Shown here piece by piece: positions 1-8,346 of a stretch of 61,675 bases of DNA. Positions within the stretch are counted from its first letter, which is position 1. Each line of letters opens with the position of its first letter. The translations under genes and the position numbers were made by a program. Source of the DNA: an uncultured Anaerolineales bacterium (GTDB taxonomy: Bacteria; Chloroflexota; Anaerolineae; Anaerolineales; Villigracilaceae); assembly GCA_903884265.1 (NCBI GenBank), contig CAISEG010000027.1, positions 1 through 61,675 of the forward strand, read 5' to 3'. The notes under the pieces were generated by a model. That model ran no database searches and was not told where the DNA came from. It was given only the letters and a program-made list of their open reading frames with translations.

Positions 1-1
1 C

Positions 2-1192
2 GGTGTAGAGGAAAAACCTGGTGATGAAGGAGCAGTCGCGGTTACCCCGCCGGCTGACCCAGAGCCAAGTCGAAGCATCCGCTGGGAGGATTATCGGGGC
101 ATGCTCGCCTGGGGGTTGGGGACTTTGTTTGTTCTGGGCAGTTTGTTCATCCTTTCGCCAAAAGGGTTGTCCGCTATTATCCTGTCGTTTTGGGAATCCC
201 TGCGCGGCTGGTGGATGCTTTCGGATGTCTCGGTCTGGCGGCCTTTGCTGGCCCTGCCCGCCTATGAGATCGTGCCGCTCGGATTTGGTATTGCCGGCGC
301 GGTGCGCGGCATTCTCAAACATGACACCGGTTCCATCCGCCTCGGGATCTGGGCGCTGGTGGCGCTGGTGCTGGCGCTCATCTACCCTGGTAAGGCGACG
401 AGTGATCTCACCTGGGCGCTCCTGCCTCTATGGATTTTAACGGCCATTGAGCTGGGTCATCACTTCGATTTTGAAGGCTGCAACCGCTGGGAATTGGCCG
501 GTGTGATTACGCTGGTTGTCGCTCTGCTGGTCTTTGGTTGGCTCGACCTAGCAGGTGTTACCAATATGGATCCGGGCACGCCAGAGGCGCATATGCGTCT
601 CTATCTGCTGGGCGCGGTGGTACTCTTGATCGGCTTAAGCCTCCTGCTGGTGGGGGCGGGGTGGTCGGCAAATGTGGCTCGCCTGGGTGGGGTATGGGCC
701 GCCGTCCTTACATTGACAGCTTTCACGCTCGCCATGAGTACCGGTGCGGCGGGTCTGCGTGAGCCTCTGACGGCCGATCTCTGGCAGTCTGAGCCGCGCA
801 CCAGTCGTGTGGATGTGCTGCTGGAAGTCGCCAACCAGATCTCGGACCTGAATGCGGGCTATGCCGGACAACTGCCACTGACCGTCCTCGGTGTGGACTC
901 CCCGGCTTTGCAATGGTTGTTCCGTGACTGGCAGGTTCAAAATGTGAGCGCGCTTGCTCCGGATGCGAAACCTGAATTGATCATCTCTTCCATTGACCAG
1001 TTAAACCTGGTGGCGGATTATCGTGGCGAGGCGCTCCCGCTAAGCGAAGTCGCCGACTGGAGCCATGTCACCTCTTCCGGCTGGTTGAAATGGTTCGTCT
1101 ATCGCCAGATGCCCCTCCTGCGCCAGGATATTATCCTATGGGTGCGCTCTGACCTGATGCTCGATAGCCAGGGCCTTCCCACCACCCCTTAA
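2..1192 (+). CDS. Polytopic membrane glycosyltransferase-like protein, C-terminal part (5' end outside window)
   Basis: The frame is open back to the first bases of the window with no start needed, so this is the 3' part of a longer gene. The first in-frame ATG is at 101. The visible part has about seven hydrophobic segments (residues about 35-265) followed by a soluble tail of about 130 residues with Asp/Trp-rich short motifs. This resembles the C-terminal half of Agl23-like or GT39-like lipid-linked glycosyltransferases, but the catalytic N-terminal loop is not in view, so identity rests on overall style only. It lies 13 bp before cmk on the same strand. It could also be another polytopic membrane protein. 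Confidence 0.5.
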   Translation, partial: GVEEKPGDEGAVAVTPPADPEPSRSIRWEDYRGMLAWGLGTLFVLGSLFILSPKGLSAIILSFWESLRGWWMLSDVSVWRPLLALPAYEIVPLGFGIAGAVRGILKHDTGSIRLGIWALVALVLALIYPGKATSDLTWALLPLWILTAIELGHHFDFEGCNRWELAGVITLVVALLVFGWLDLAGVTNMDPGTPEAHMRLYLLGAVVLLIGLSLLLVGAGWSANVARLGGVWAAVLTLTAFTLAMSTGAAGLREPLTADLWQSEPRTSRVDVLLEVANQISDLNAGYAGQLPLTVLGVDSPALQWLFRDWQVQNVSALAPDAKPELIISSIDQLNLVADYRGEALPLSEVADWSHVTSSGWLKWFVYRQMPLLRQDIILWVRSDLMLDSQGLPTTP

Positions 1193-1205
1193 TGATATTA
1201 ACCTG

Positions 1206-1880
1206 ATGCCTATTCCCAACATTATCGCCATAGATGGCCCAGCAGCCTCGGGCAAGTCCACCCTGGGTCGGCGGTTGGCCGATTCCCTCGGGTACCTGTT
1301 CTTCGATACCGGTGTCATGTATCGCGCCGTCACTTGGGGTGCCCTCTTGCGCGGCTTGCAGATCGGTGATGAGATCGTGGTCACGTATCTAGCCGAGACT
1401 GCCCAGATCGACGTTCGCCCTCCATCGAAAGACGATGGCCGCGCTTGCGACGTTCTTCTCGATGGCGTGGATATCACCTGGGAGACCCGCCGAACCGACG
1501 TGGAAGCCAGCGTTTCACCCGTTTCAGCCTACAGCGGGGTGCGCCAGGCCCTGGCTTCCCAGCAGCGGCGCATCGGTTTGCGCGGGCGGGTCGTTATGGT
1601 GGGACGCGATATCGGCACCGTCGTCCTGCCCGAAGCTGGTCTGAAGATCTATCTGGATGCCTCTGCGGAGGAACGCGCCCGCAGACGGTATGAAGAGATC
1701 CTCCAGCGCGGCGGCCAGGCCGATTACGCCAAAATTTTGGCCGGAGTTCGCAACCGAGACGAGATCGACTCCACCCGGGCTTTCTCCCCTTTGCGCGCCG
1801 CTGAAGATGCTATCATCCTCGACTCTGACAAATTGAATGCAGACGAAGTGTTTGCCAAAGTGGAGGCATTATGCCGGTAA
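1206..1880 (+). CDS. cmk: Cytidylate kinase (CMP/dCMP kinase)
   Basis: It phosphorylates CMP and dCMP with ATP in the cytoplasm for nucleotide supply. The Walker A loop GPAASGKST is at residues 10-18 and is followed by the family stretch with FFDTGVMYRAVT. The VGRDIGTVVLP motif lies near residue 140, and Arg-rich lid residues plus an R..RD motif follow. At 224 aa it has the usual Cmk length. The start at 1206 is the first ATG after the upstream gene. Its end overlaps the following acyltransferase by 10 bp, so cmk and the two plsC-like genes are translationally coupled. A cmk-plsC neighbourhood is common in bacteria. Confidence 0.97.
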   Translation: MPIPNIIAIDGPAASGKSTLGRRLADSLGYLFFDTGVMYRAVTWGALLRGLQIGDEIVVTYLAETAQIDVRPPSKDDGRACDVLLDGVDITWETRRTDVEASVSPVSAYSGVRQALASQQRRIGLRGRVVMVGRDIGTVVLPEAGLKIYLDASAEERARRRYEEILQRGGQADYAKILAGVRNRDEIDSTRAFSPLRAAEDAIILDSDKLNADEVFAKVEALCR

Positions 1881-2572
1881 CAGAATATCACTTGGCCTGG
1901 TGGAGGCGTTGGCTGGCCCGCCCGTTCCTGCGGGTGGCTTTGCGCATTCTGTTCCACATCCTTGGACCAGTGAAGATCACTGGCAGGGAAAATGTCCCCT
2001 TCGGCAAACCTTATATCCTGGCTATCAACCATGTCTCGGTTTTCGACCCGCCCTTCACCGGGGTGTTCTGGCCGGAGCAGGTGGAGGCCATGGGTGCTGC
2101 GGAAGTCTGGGGTAAGCCTGGGCAGAACATCCTTGCCCGTCTTTGGGGAGGCATCCAGGTCCATCGCGGCGAATATGACCGGGCGATGTTTGAAACGGTC
2201 CTGGCGGTTCTGCGAACTGGATACCCGCTGTTGATCGCCCCCGAAGGTGGACGTTCTCATACCCCGGGCTTGCGGGTAGCCAAACCGGGAATTGCCTATC
2301 TCGCCGAACAGTCCGGCCTACCTGTCATCCCGGTGGCTATCGTTGGCACCACCGATGATTTCTGGCATAAGGCCACAAAAGGCAAACGACCGCAGTTGGA
2401 AATGCGCATCGGGAAGCCCATCCTTCTACCTGCAGTGGAAGGCAAGGGAGAGGCGCGCCGCCTCTCCCGCCAGCAGAATGCCGATCTGGTAATGCGTGTC
2501 ATCGCCGGAATGCTGCCCGAGGAATATCGCGGTGTCTACGCCGCTAATGCCATCCTCCCCGAAACCCGTTAG
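1871..2572 (+). CDS. 1-acyl-sn-glycerol-3-phosphate acyltransferase family (PlsC-like)
   Basis: It probably transfers an acyl chain to lysophosphatidic acid at the membrane in phospholipid synthesis. The catalytic NH(X4)D motif is seen as NHVSVFD near residue 55, and the phosphate-binding EGGRS motif is near residue 125. A hydrophobic stretch near residues 15-35 fits membrane association. At 233 aa it is a normal PlsC length. It starts inside the end of cmk and is followed by a second PlsC-family gene, so the cell may split substrates between the two. Which one is the main PlsC cannot be told from sequence. Confidence 0.9.
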   Translation: MPVTEYHLAWWRRWLARPFLRVALRILFHILGPVKITGRENVPFGKPYILAINHVSVFDPPFTGVFWPEQVEAMGAAEVWGKPGQNILARLWGGIQVHRGEYDRAMFETVLAVLRTGYPLLIAPEGGRSHTPGLRVAKPGIAYLAEQSGLPVIPVAIVGTTDDFWHKATKGKRPQLEMRIGKPILLPAVEGKGEARRLSRQQNADLVMRVIAGMLPEEYRGVYAANAILPETR

Positions 2573-3251
2573 CAAAATTTGGCGCCCGGGTCTGACCCAC
2601 CTGCCTGTTCTGACCCCTGGCCGACGTCTCTTCCGGCGTATTCTTAAACTCCTTTGCCGGGTTGTCGTCTTCGCCTGTACTCGGATGACGATCACTGGGT
2701 TGGAAAATTATCCCCGCTACACACCGGCGCTGGTCGTCATCAATCACTTGGGCGACCCGGATGCGGTTCTGCTGCTGGCTGCTTTGCCGGATTTCCCCGA
2801 AATGATCGGAAAGATCGAATTGCGTGACATTCCCGTGCTCCGGCTTTTGGCGGGGTTGATCGGCGTTATTTGGGTGCACCGCGGCCAGCCGGACCGGGGC
2901 GCGATATCCGCCGTGCTGGAGGCTTTCCGCCATGGACGGAAGACCATCATCGCCCCAGAGGGGCGCGAATCCGTTAGCGGCGCGCTGGAGGTGGGTGCAG
3001 ACGGGGCCGCGTTCTTGGCGCTTAAGTCCGGGGTCCTGGTTGTTCCGGTGACGATGACCGGCAGCGAGTTCCGGCGTATCGAGAACAACCTGAAAAAGAT
3101 GCGCCGCACTCCGGTCACGATCAGGGTCGGACAACCGTTTGTATTATCGTTAAATGGGCGCCGTCAGGATACATTGCAGGAAGGGACGCGCATCATCATG
3201 GAGTCGCTGGCCCGCCAGCTCCCGCCCGAATACCGCGGCGTTTATGCGTAA
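2547..3251 (+). CDS. Second PlsC-family acyltransferase
   Basis: This is a paralogue of the upstream gene. NHLGDPD supplies the NH(X4)D catalytic motif, and EGRES takes the place of the EGxxS phosphate-binding motif. The frame is open from 2496, but the ATG at 2547 gives a protein of 234 aa that starts like its neighbour; it overlaps the upstream gene by 26 bp. The substitution in the second motif relative to its neighbour may mean a different acceptor, such as another lysolipid. It is the last gene of the cmk unit; a 500-bp gap with a new promoter follows. Confidence 0.85.
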   Translation: MPSSPKPVSKIWRPGLTHLPVLTPGRRLFRRILKLLCRVVVFACTRMTITGLENYPRYTPALVVINHLGDPDAVLLLAALPDFPEMIGKIELRDIPVLRLLAGLIGVIWVHRGQPDRGAISAVLEAFRHGRKTIIAPEGRESVSGALEVGADGAAFLALKSGVLVVPVTMTGSEFRRIENNLKKMRRTPVTIRVGQPFVLSLNGRRQDTLQEGTRIIMESLARQLPPEYRGVYA

Positions 3252-3598
3252 GTGGAAGAATAATCTGGCTTAATAAGCCTTATCTCTATTGCTTTTCCAA
3301 AGAGGATATTGAAAAAAACAGATATTTGTTAGTATAGCTCCCAAATCCCTGTTTATTTAGGCTCCCTTCTTAGGATGATATAACAATTTTATTCCTCCTC
3401 ATGTAACATTTTTTTAGCTTATTATAGGTTTGATAATGAAGAAGCCCTCGAGGAAAAAAAGAGCAACTTGGTATGGGTTGTTTGTTCCTCCGGTTCAATA
3501 ATATCCTCCCCATAGGTTGTAAATCCATGAGTTCATCATGAGCCAAAACCGAAATGTCCCCAGAATATGAAGGGCGATATTTTCTAACCGATTTCCCT
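3252..3598. other. Non-coding gap between plsC-like gene and rpmH promoter
   Basis: About 350 AT-rich bases. A short inverted repeat, GGCTTA/TAAGCC, lies at 3268-3280 just after the acyltransferase and could be a weak terminator. No DnaA-box cluster and no convincing ORF are seen; the reverse-strand frame through 3370-3648 has no recognisable protein features. Confidence 0.4.
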
Positions 3599-3627
3599 TT
3601 GACCGAATCACCCCCCTCGGTTATAAT
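3599..3627 (+). promoter_or_regulatory. Strong sigma70-type promoter of the rpmH operon
   Basis: TTGACC at 3599-3604, an exact 17-bp spacer, then TATAAT at 3622-3627. Transcription would start near 3634, about 120 nt before rpmH. This is the best promoter match seen in the window and fits a highly expressed ribosomal protein gene. Confidence 0.85.
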
Positions 3628-3668
3628 TGCGACCCGTCCCTGTTCCATGCTGGAACCGGGATGACCAT

Positions 3669-3730
3669 GTCTCGTGCAAGCACGGAGACAATCTCAAAAA
3701 CCCCAGCGGAAAAACCGCTGTTTGGTGTTT
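3669..3730 (+). promoter_or_regulatory. rpmH leader with two hairpins (possible attenuator)
   Basis: The transcribed leader contains GTCTC...GAGAC with inner GTG/CAC pairs (3669-3689). It also contains a compact CAGCGG-AAAAA-CCGCTG hairpin (3704-3720) followed by the T-rich run TTTGGTGTTTT. The second hairpin is shaped like a weak intrinsic terminator ahead of rpmH, so transcript level may be set by attenuation. This is inference from structure only. Confidence 0.4.
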
Positions 3731-3755
3731 TAATATATTAATTCGGAGTTAGTAG

Positions 3756-3926
3756 ATGCCTAAGCGTACTTATCAACCCAAAATCCGGCGGCGCGTGCGT
3801 GTACATGGCTTCCGCCAGCGCATGTCCAGTGCAGATGGCCGCCAAGTGCTCAAGCGGCGGCGTTTGAAAGGTCGTATCCGCCTGACCGTCCGCAGCAATT
3901 CGCACGTCAAGCACGTCCGCTGGTAG
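3756..3926 (+). CDS. rpmH: Ribosomal protein bL34
   Basis: A 56-residue, very basic protein starting MPKRTYQPK and containing HGFRQRM and the [10 protein letters not shown] segment typical of bL34, a component of the large ribosomal subunit. It is slightly longer than the usual 44-46 aa because of extra residues at the C-terminus ([14 protein letters not shown]). The start has a purine-rich GGAG ten bases upstream. It is the first gene of the rpmH-rnpA-yidD-yidC-jag unit, with rnpA starting 49 bp downstream. It is short enough to be missed by ORF callers with a 60-residue limit. Confidence 0.96.
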   Translation: MPKRTYQPKIRRRVRVHGFRQRMSSADGRQVLKRRRLKGRIRLTVRSNSHVKHVRW

Positions 3927-3975
3927 GATTTCGGCAGCGCCGCGCTTTGTTTGCGCGGACGAAGGGGAGACGCAG

Positions 3976-4326
3976 GTGAAACGCTGTTTTCGCCTGACCA
4001 GGTCAACCGATATCAAGAGGGTGCGGCGTTCAGGCAAGTCGTATGCCCATCCGCTTGTGGTTTTATATGTGGTCAAATCGGATCTGCCTGCAACGCATGT
4101 TGGGGTGAGTGCCGGGTTGGCAGTTGGGAATGCGGTCAAACGCAACCGGGCCAAGCGTATGTTGCGGGCAGCGATGAATGATCTAATCCCGCTGACAGAT
4201 CCCGGATCCGACCTGCTGCTAATCGCCCGTGCTCCGCTCGCTGCTGCGAATATCGACCAGGTCCGTGAAGCTCTGTCCGTTTTACTGAAACGTGCCGGTC
4301 TCCTTTCCAAAGCCTATGGCGTTTGA
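3976..4326 (+). CDS. rnpA: Ribonuclease P protein component
   Basis: The protein subunit binds the 5' leader of pre-tRNA and helps the catalytic RNA of RNase P. The family signature is visible as GNAVKRNRAKR (residues 51-61), preceded by a basic N-terminal strand with FRL. Its 116 aa is a normal length. It begins with GTG after GGGGAGACGCAG. It follows rpmH as in most bacteria and its 3' end overlaps yidD. Confidence 0.96.
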   Translation: MKRCFRLTRSTDIKRVRRSGKSYAHPLVVLYVVKSDLPATHVGVSAGLAVGNAVKRNRAKRMLRAAMNDLIPLTDPGSDLLLIARAPLAAANIDQVREALSVLLKRAGLLSKAYGV

Positions 4327-4606
4327 GTATTTACCTCACGATTATTCCCATGAACCACACCTGCGCGACCTGCCCCGCACGGTATGCTATTGGCCGCGCC
4401 TGGTTTTGCTGGGACTCATCCGTCTGTACCAGGCGAGTTTTGCCAAAACCCTTCCGCCCGATACTTGCCGCTTCTACCCGTCCTGCTCGCATTTCGGTTA
4501 CCAAGCGGTTTATAAGTATGGAGTGATGAAGGGCGGGGTCAAGGCCATTTGGCGCGTCTTGCGCTGCAACCCATTCAATCCCGGGGGCTATGACCCCGTT
4601 CATTAG
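4316..4606 (+). CDS. yidD: Membrane protein insertion efficiency factor YidD
   Basis: A small amphipathic membrane-associated protein that assists YidC-dependent insertion. The YidD core is clear: LIRLYQ near the N-terminus, CRFYPSCS with its paired cysteines, YGVMKGG, WRVLRCNPF and GGYDPV. The ATG at 4316 overlaps rnpA by 11 bp and starts MAFEYLPH; an upstream in-frame GTG at 4292 is the alternative. Residues 1-24 before the conserved core are longer than in many homologues. It sits between rnpA and the yidC region, as expected. Confidence 0.94.
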   Translation: MAFEYLPHDYSHEPHLRDLPRTVCYWPRLVLLGLIRLYQASFAKTLPPDTCRFYPSCSHFGYQAVYKYGVMKGGVKAIWRVLRCNPFNPGGYDPVH

Positions 4607-4621
4607 GAGAGACAAGACTCC

Positions 4622-5686
4622 ATGAAGACAAAATACCTGCTTTTAATTGGTTTGGCGCTGGCCATGGCTGTGGTTCTGGGGGGCTGCGCCACCGGTCTGT
4701 CAGCCTCTTCCTGGCCGGGCGTGACTGCTGATGCCACCAATGCCTATATTGCCGGCGGTCCTTATGTTTACGCCGTCAACCTGCAGACTGGCGTGGAGGT
4801 TTGGCGTTACCCTGCCAAGGCGGCCACTGCCACGCCTTACTATGCCACACCAGTCTTAACCCCCGACGGGCAGTTGATCGTTGGCAGTTTCGATCATAAA
4901 CTCTACAGCCTCAACCCACAAAGCGGTGCCCAGAACTGGGTCTTTGATCAAGCCAGGGATCGGTGGATCGGCGGCGTGCTGGTTACCAGCGAGGGGATCT
5001 ATGCAACCAATGCTGATTACAACCTGTATGCCCTCACCTTCACCGGCACTCTTAAGTGGGTCTCGCCTTTCCAGGCAGACCAGGCGATTTGGGGAAGCCC
5101 GGTTTCGGACGGTACCAACATCTACTTTGGTACCCTCGGGCGGAAGGTTTATGCCGTGAATGCCCAGACCGGCAAGCAGGTATGGGTGAAGGCCGTGGAC
5201 GGAGCCATCCTCGGTTCACCGGTACTGGGACCGAATAATTCCCTTTATGTAGGTACTTATGGCGATGTGCTGGTGTCGTTGAACACGAGCAACGGTTCGA
5301 TCGTCAAACAGGAAACCGCTTCATCCTGGATCTGGTCTGGCCCGGTGCAGGATGGCACCAATATTTACGTGGGTGATGGCAATGGAATGCTTTATGCTTT
5401 CCCGATGACCGATGCTGGACAGCCTTGGACCCAGCAGTTGGGCGGAGCCATTGTAGGCTCTCCTCTGGTAAGCGGCAAAACCATAATTATCGGAACTGAA
5501 TTGGGAAACATATACTTCATCGACAATACCGGCCAGAACCTGCGGCCTATATCGATCACCGGGAAAATATACGCCTCTCCTGTTGCTGCTGGGACCCTGA
5601 TTCTGGTTGCGCCGACCAGCGGAGATAACACTCTCGTGGCCCTCGATCTTAACGGGGTCACCAAGTGGTCATTCAAAGCTAAATAA
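4622..5686 (+). CDS. PQQ-type beta-propeller lipoprotein (BamB-like fold)
   Basis: Residues 1-22 form a lipoprotein signal peptide with the lipobox LGGC, so the mature protein would be anchored by Cys22. The rest (354 aa in all) is a chain of PQQ-like beta-propeller blades, each with a pattern such as VYAVNLQTGVEVWRY or KVYAVNAQTGKQVWV, giving about seven blades. Such propellers act as protein-binding scaffolds; no enzyme residues are evident. It lies between yidD and yidC, 15 bp after the first and 12 bp before the second, so it is probably co-expressed with the insertase. A role in insertion or quality control of membrane proteins is inference from position. Confidence 0.85.
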   Translation: MKTKYLLLIGLALAMAVVLGGCATGLSASSWPGVTADATNAYIAGGPYVYAVNLQTGVEVWRYPAKAATATPYYATPVLTPDGQLIVGSFDHKLYSLNPQSGAQNWVFDQARDRWIGGVLVTSEGIYATNADYNLYALTFTGTLKWVSPFQADQAIWGSPVSDGTNIYFGTLGRKVYAVNAQTGKQVWVKAVDGAILGSPVLGPNNSLYVGTYGDVLVSLNTSNGSIVKQETASSWIWSGPVQDGTNIYVGDGNGMLYAFPMTDAGQPWTQQLGGAIVGSPLVSGKTIIIGTELGNIYFIDNTGQNLRPISITGKIYASPVAAGTLILVAPTSGDNTLVALDLNGVTKWSFKAK

Positions 5687-5698
5687 GGAATTTGAACC

Positions 5699-6493
5699 AT
5701 GTGGGAAACCATCATTGTCAACCCTTTTTCTACAGCATTGCTGCTGATCTATAAATTGATCGGCGGGAACTTTGGGATTGCGATTATCCTGTTCACCATC
5801 CTGATCCGCCTGATCACCCATCCCCTGATGGCATCGCAGATCAAATCCAGCACCAAGATGACGGAGTTCCAGCAGTCAAAGCAATGGCAAGATATTCAAA
5901 AAAAGTATAAGGGGGATAAGGAGAAGCTGGCTCAGGAGCAGATGAACCTGTACAAGGAACTTGGCATCAGCCCATTTGCCTCCTGTTTGCCATCGATCAT
6001 CCAGATTCCGCTCATCTTTGGCCTTTATCAGAGCATCATGCGAGCCCTGGCCTCCACTCCCGGCCAGTTGCTCATCTTCACCCGGGCGGTATCTCCTCTC
6101 TTGAATTTTTTCCATATCAACTCCGCCGATCTGGTACCTCTCAACAGTAAATTCCTTTGGATGAATCTGGGTCAGCCGGAGCGTGTCTACATGTTCGGGG
6201 TTGGCATTCCATTACTGGCCCTTATTGTTGCCGTCACCACCTATGTCCAGTCCAAGGTGACCATGCCAGCTTCTCCGAATCCGAATGATCAAGGCGCCAT
6301 GATGAATAAGATGATGGCGCTCTACATGCCACTCCTGCTGGGTTATTTTGCCCTCACCTTTGCATCCGGTCTGTCCGTCTACTTCATCACGGGTAACTTG
6401 ATCGGTATTGCGCAATACGCCTTACTGGGTAAAGTCAACTGGCGTGCTCTAATTCCAGGTTATAAACCTAATACAACGGCGAGGAACAAATGA
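5699..6493 (+). CDS. yidC: Membrane protein insertase YidC/Oxa1 (short, Gram-positive type)
   Basis: It inserts and folds membrane proteins, with or without SecYEG. The 264-aa protein lacks the large periplasmic domain of proteobacterial YidC. It starts with a hydrophobic segment and has the conserved helical hairpin with many Lys/Gln (residues about 45-85), then ISPFASCLPSIIQIPLI, and further membrane segments near residues 165-185 and 205-240. The intramembrane Arg of the substrate groove is probably in ILIRLITHP (residue about 37). It overlaps jag by 4 bp (ATGA). Confidence 0.95.
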   Translation: MWETIIVNPFSTALLLIYKLIGGNFGIAIILFTILIRLITHPLMASQIKSSTKMTEFQQSKQWQDIQKKYKGDKEKLAQEQMNLYKELGISPFASCLPSIIQIPLIFGLYQSIMRALASTPGQLLIFTRAVSPLLNFFHINSADLVPLNSKFLWMNLGQPERVYMFGVGIPLLALIVAVTTYVQSKVTMPASPNPNDQGAMMNKMMALYMPLLLGYFALTFASGLSVYFITGNLIGIAQYALLGKVNWRALIPGYKPNTTARNK

Positions 6494-7257
6494 ACGAACG
6501 CACTACTCTTGAAAAAATCGCTCCAACAGTTGAAGAAGCCGTCACTGAAGGTTTGACCGAACTTGGCCTGACCGCTGAGGCTGTGGATGTGGAAGTTTTG
6601 GATAACGGCAGCCGCGGGCTTTTTGGAGTCGGCAGCCGCCAGGCACGCGTCCGTCTGACGGTTAAAATCGTCCCTTCCGGATCTGAAACTGGTTCCGAAA
6701 AACATGGTGCGGCCCAGACGAAAGCCACCTCTCCTGCAAAAGAAGCTGTGACAGCGGAAATCTCGGAGGAGGCTTTTAACGTACTGGACGACAATCTCTT
6801 GTTTATCTCGCGTCAGACCGTGGCTGAATTACTGGAAAAGATGAAAATTCCCGCGAAAATCGAAGTCCGCTTCGGCGACCTCGACGAGGAAGGCCAACGG
6901 CCTGTCTTGGTGGACATTCAGGGCGATGACCTGGGTGTGCTGATTGGCCGTCGGGCTGAGATCCTGAATGCCCTGCAATATGTGGTCAATTTGATCGTCA
7001 GCAAGCAGGTGGAACACTGGGTGCAGGTAAATATAGATGTCCAGGGTTACCGGGCGCGCCACGAACGCCAGTTGCGCCAGATGGCGCAGCGCATGGCTGA
7101 ACAGGCTATTAAGGCTGGCCGTCGACAGGTCCTTGAACCGATGTCGGCCAGTGACCGACGCATTATTCATCTTGAACTGCGCGACCACCCGGGTGTGACC
7201 ACTCAATCTGTGGGAGAAGATCCAACCCGTAAAGTGACGATCGTACCAAAAGAGTAA
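6490..7257 (+). CDS. jag: Jag/KhpB-like RNA-binding protein (Jag-N, KH, R3H)
   Basis: A cytoplasmic RNA-binding protein usually encoded with yidC. The N-terminal Jag domain is seen in residues 8-55 (GSRGLFGVGSRQARVRL). A linker follows, then a KH domain with the LIGRRAEILNALQYVV loop near residue 155, and a C-terminal R3H domain with a basic helix and DRRIIHLELRDHPGV. The C-terminus (GEDPTRKVTIVP) matches the family's G..P.R.VVI.P end. Its 255 aa is usual. It closes the rpmH operon and is followed by a terminator. Confidence 0.94.
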   Translation: MNERTTLEKIAPTVEEAVTEGLTELGLTAEAVDVEVLDNGSRGLFGVGSRQARVRLTVKIVPSGSETGSEKHGAAQTKATSPAKEAVTAEISEEAFNVLDDNLLFISRQTVAELLEKMKIPAKIEVRFGDLDEEGQRPVLVDIQGDDLGVLIGRRAEILNALQYVVNLIVSKQVEHWVQVNIDVQGYRARHERQLRQMAQRMAEQAIKAGRRQVLEPMSASDRRIIHLELRDHPGVTTQSVGEDPTRKVTIVPKE

Positions 7258-7290
7258 TTACAGATTTTAAAATTAGGAATCATGTAACCT

Positions 7291-7319
7291 TTGCCCCTTT
7301 CTCTGAACGAGAGGGGCAA
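7291..7319 (+). terminator. Intrinsic terminator after jag
   Basis: TTGCCCC and GGGGCAA form a stem extended inward by CTC/GAG, followed by TTCATTTATGGTTT. It marks the end of the rpmH operon and the left boundary of the AT-richer island. Confidence 0.6.
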
Positions 7320-7450
7320 TTCATTTATGGTTTGACTTCTTCCGTGATAAATCTTTGAACATGCTGTTTTCGAATAGTTCGCATTTCATTGAATTTGGTT
7401 CTAATATTAAGGTAGAAGCATGAAGAACCAGCAGAGGGTATTCCATCGCA

Positions 7451-7459
7451 TGATATAAT
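7451..7459 (+). promoter_or_regulatory. Extended -10 promoter upstream of 7509 gene
   Basis: TGATATAAT, i.e. TGn directly before a perfect TATAAT (7454-7459), about 50 nt before the start codon. No good -35 hexamer lies 17 bp upstream, which fits the extended -10 class. Confidence 0.5.
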
Positions 7460-7508
7460 CTTAAGCGTCGGTTTTGCACAAAAGCCTTCAGGAAACGGTC
7501 AAAAGGAA

Positions 7509-8339
7509 ATGCCAGAGGTTAACGGGAAGGATACTTTTGAGGATCGTTTGAATATCGTCCTTGATGAGCTTTCGCTAGGAATTCGGTGGGAACGCCCCAG
7601 TCTCATTGTGGCGGTCTATTATTCAGAACACATCAAGAACATGGTTCAAGCCCGCCTTAACAAGTCTCTGGGAAAATTAAAACAGACTGTTCTATATTAT
7701 TCTGTCGATAAATTACATTATGATATACCGCTGGAATTGTTAAATCACCCCAACCATAATAAAGCCGTTATTTTTGTGAGTGGTTTGCGCTGGGGAGGCG
7801 GGCGAGGATATTCCAATGCTTTTCGCGCCTTGAACATGCATCGGGAATACCTAGTTGAAGGGAATATCAAAGCCATATTCTGGCTGACTAAAAAGGAAGC
7901 AAAACAATTGGCTCGGTTTTCACCTGATTTCTGGGCCTTCCGTCATAAAGTCGTTGAATTTTTCGATCTGCCTTCAAAGAATAATGGACTTCATGAATCA
8001 TCCAAAAGTTCATTTCACCATTTGTACACAAAGAATGCAAATGATTTTAGGTCATGGATTAGAACCGGTGAGACGTTTTATGCTCTGGGTTGTATGGATG
8101 ATGCCATCCTGAATTTTCGAAAAGCTCTTCATAAGTATCCAGATGAGACTGCAATCTATTTGCAAATCGCGGAAATCTATTTTTCCATGGGCCAGCTTCC
8201 AGCTGGGGACCGTAATCTAATAAAGGCCAAAAAAGGTAAGACCGATAAGATTGATTATTTGAGGGAGTTGGATCGCGTGAAAGAGATTGCAGGCTCAATT
8301 CAACTTGCTGGCGGCGGATTCTTGGAGGAATCTTCTTGA
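7509..8339 (+). CDS. P-loop-like domain without Walker A, plus short TPR (conflict-system type)
   Basis: A 276-aa protein of unknown function. Residues 8-160 form a Rossmann-like domain: RPSLIVAVYY where a Walker A strand would be but with no GxxxxGKS loop, KAVIFVSGLRW like a Walker B strand without acids, HREYLVEG, KAIFWLTKKE, then FWAFRHKVVEFFDL. The same blocks in the same order occur in the first 165 residues of the gene at 14787. Residues about 185-235 look like one or two TPR repeats (DAILNFRKALHKYPDE). The pattern resembles NTPase-like domains that have lost nucleotide binding in bacterial STAND/TPR proteins; that link is from memory of the motif and is tentative. RBS AAGGAA. A histidine kinase follows by 7 bp. 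Confidence 0.75.
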   Translation: MPEVNGKDTFEDRLNIVLDELSLGIRWERPSLIVAVYYSEHIKNMVQARLNKSLGKLKQTVLYYSVDKLHYDIPLELLNHPNHNKAVIFVSGLRWGGGRGYSNAFRALNMHREYLVEGNIKAIFWLTKKEAKQLARFSPDFWAFRHKVVEFFDLPSKNNGLHESSKSSFHHLYTKNANDFRSWIRTGETFYALGCMDDAILNFRKALHKYPDETAIYLQIAEIYFSMGQLPAGDRNLIKAKKGKTDKIDYLRELDRVKEIAGSIQLAGGGFLEESS

Positions 8340-8346
8340 TTTTAAA

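Noticed and set aside
2296-3134. Long reverse-strand frames across the PlsC-like genes
   Set aside because: These are shadows of GC-rich coding sequence; the plus-strand genes have full catalytic motifs.
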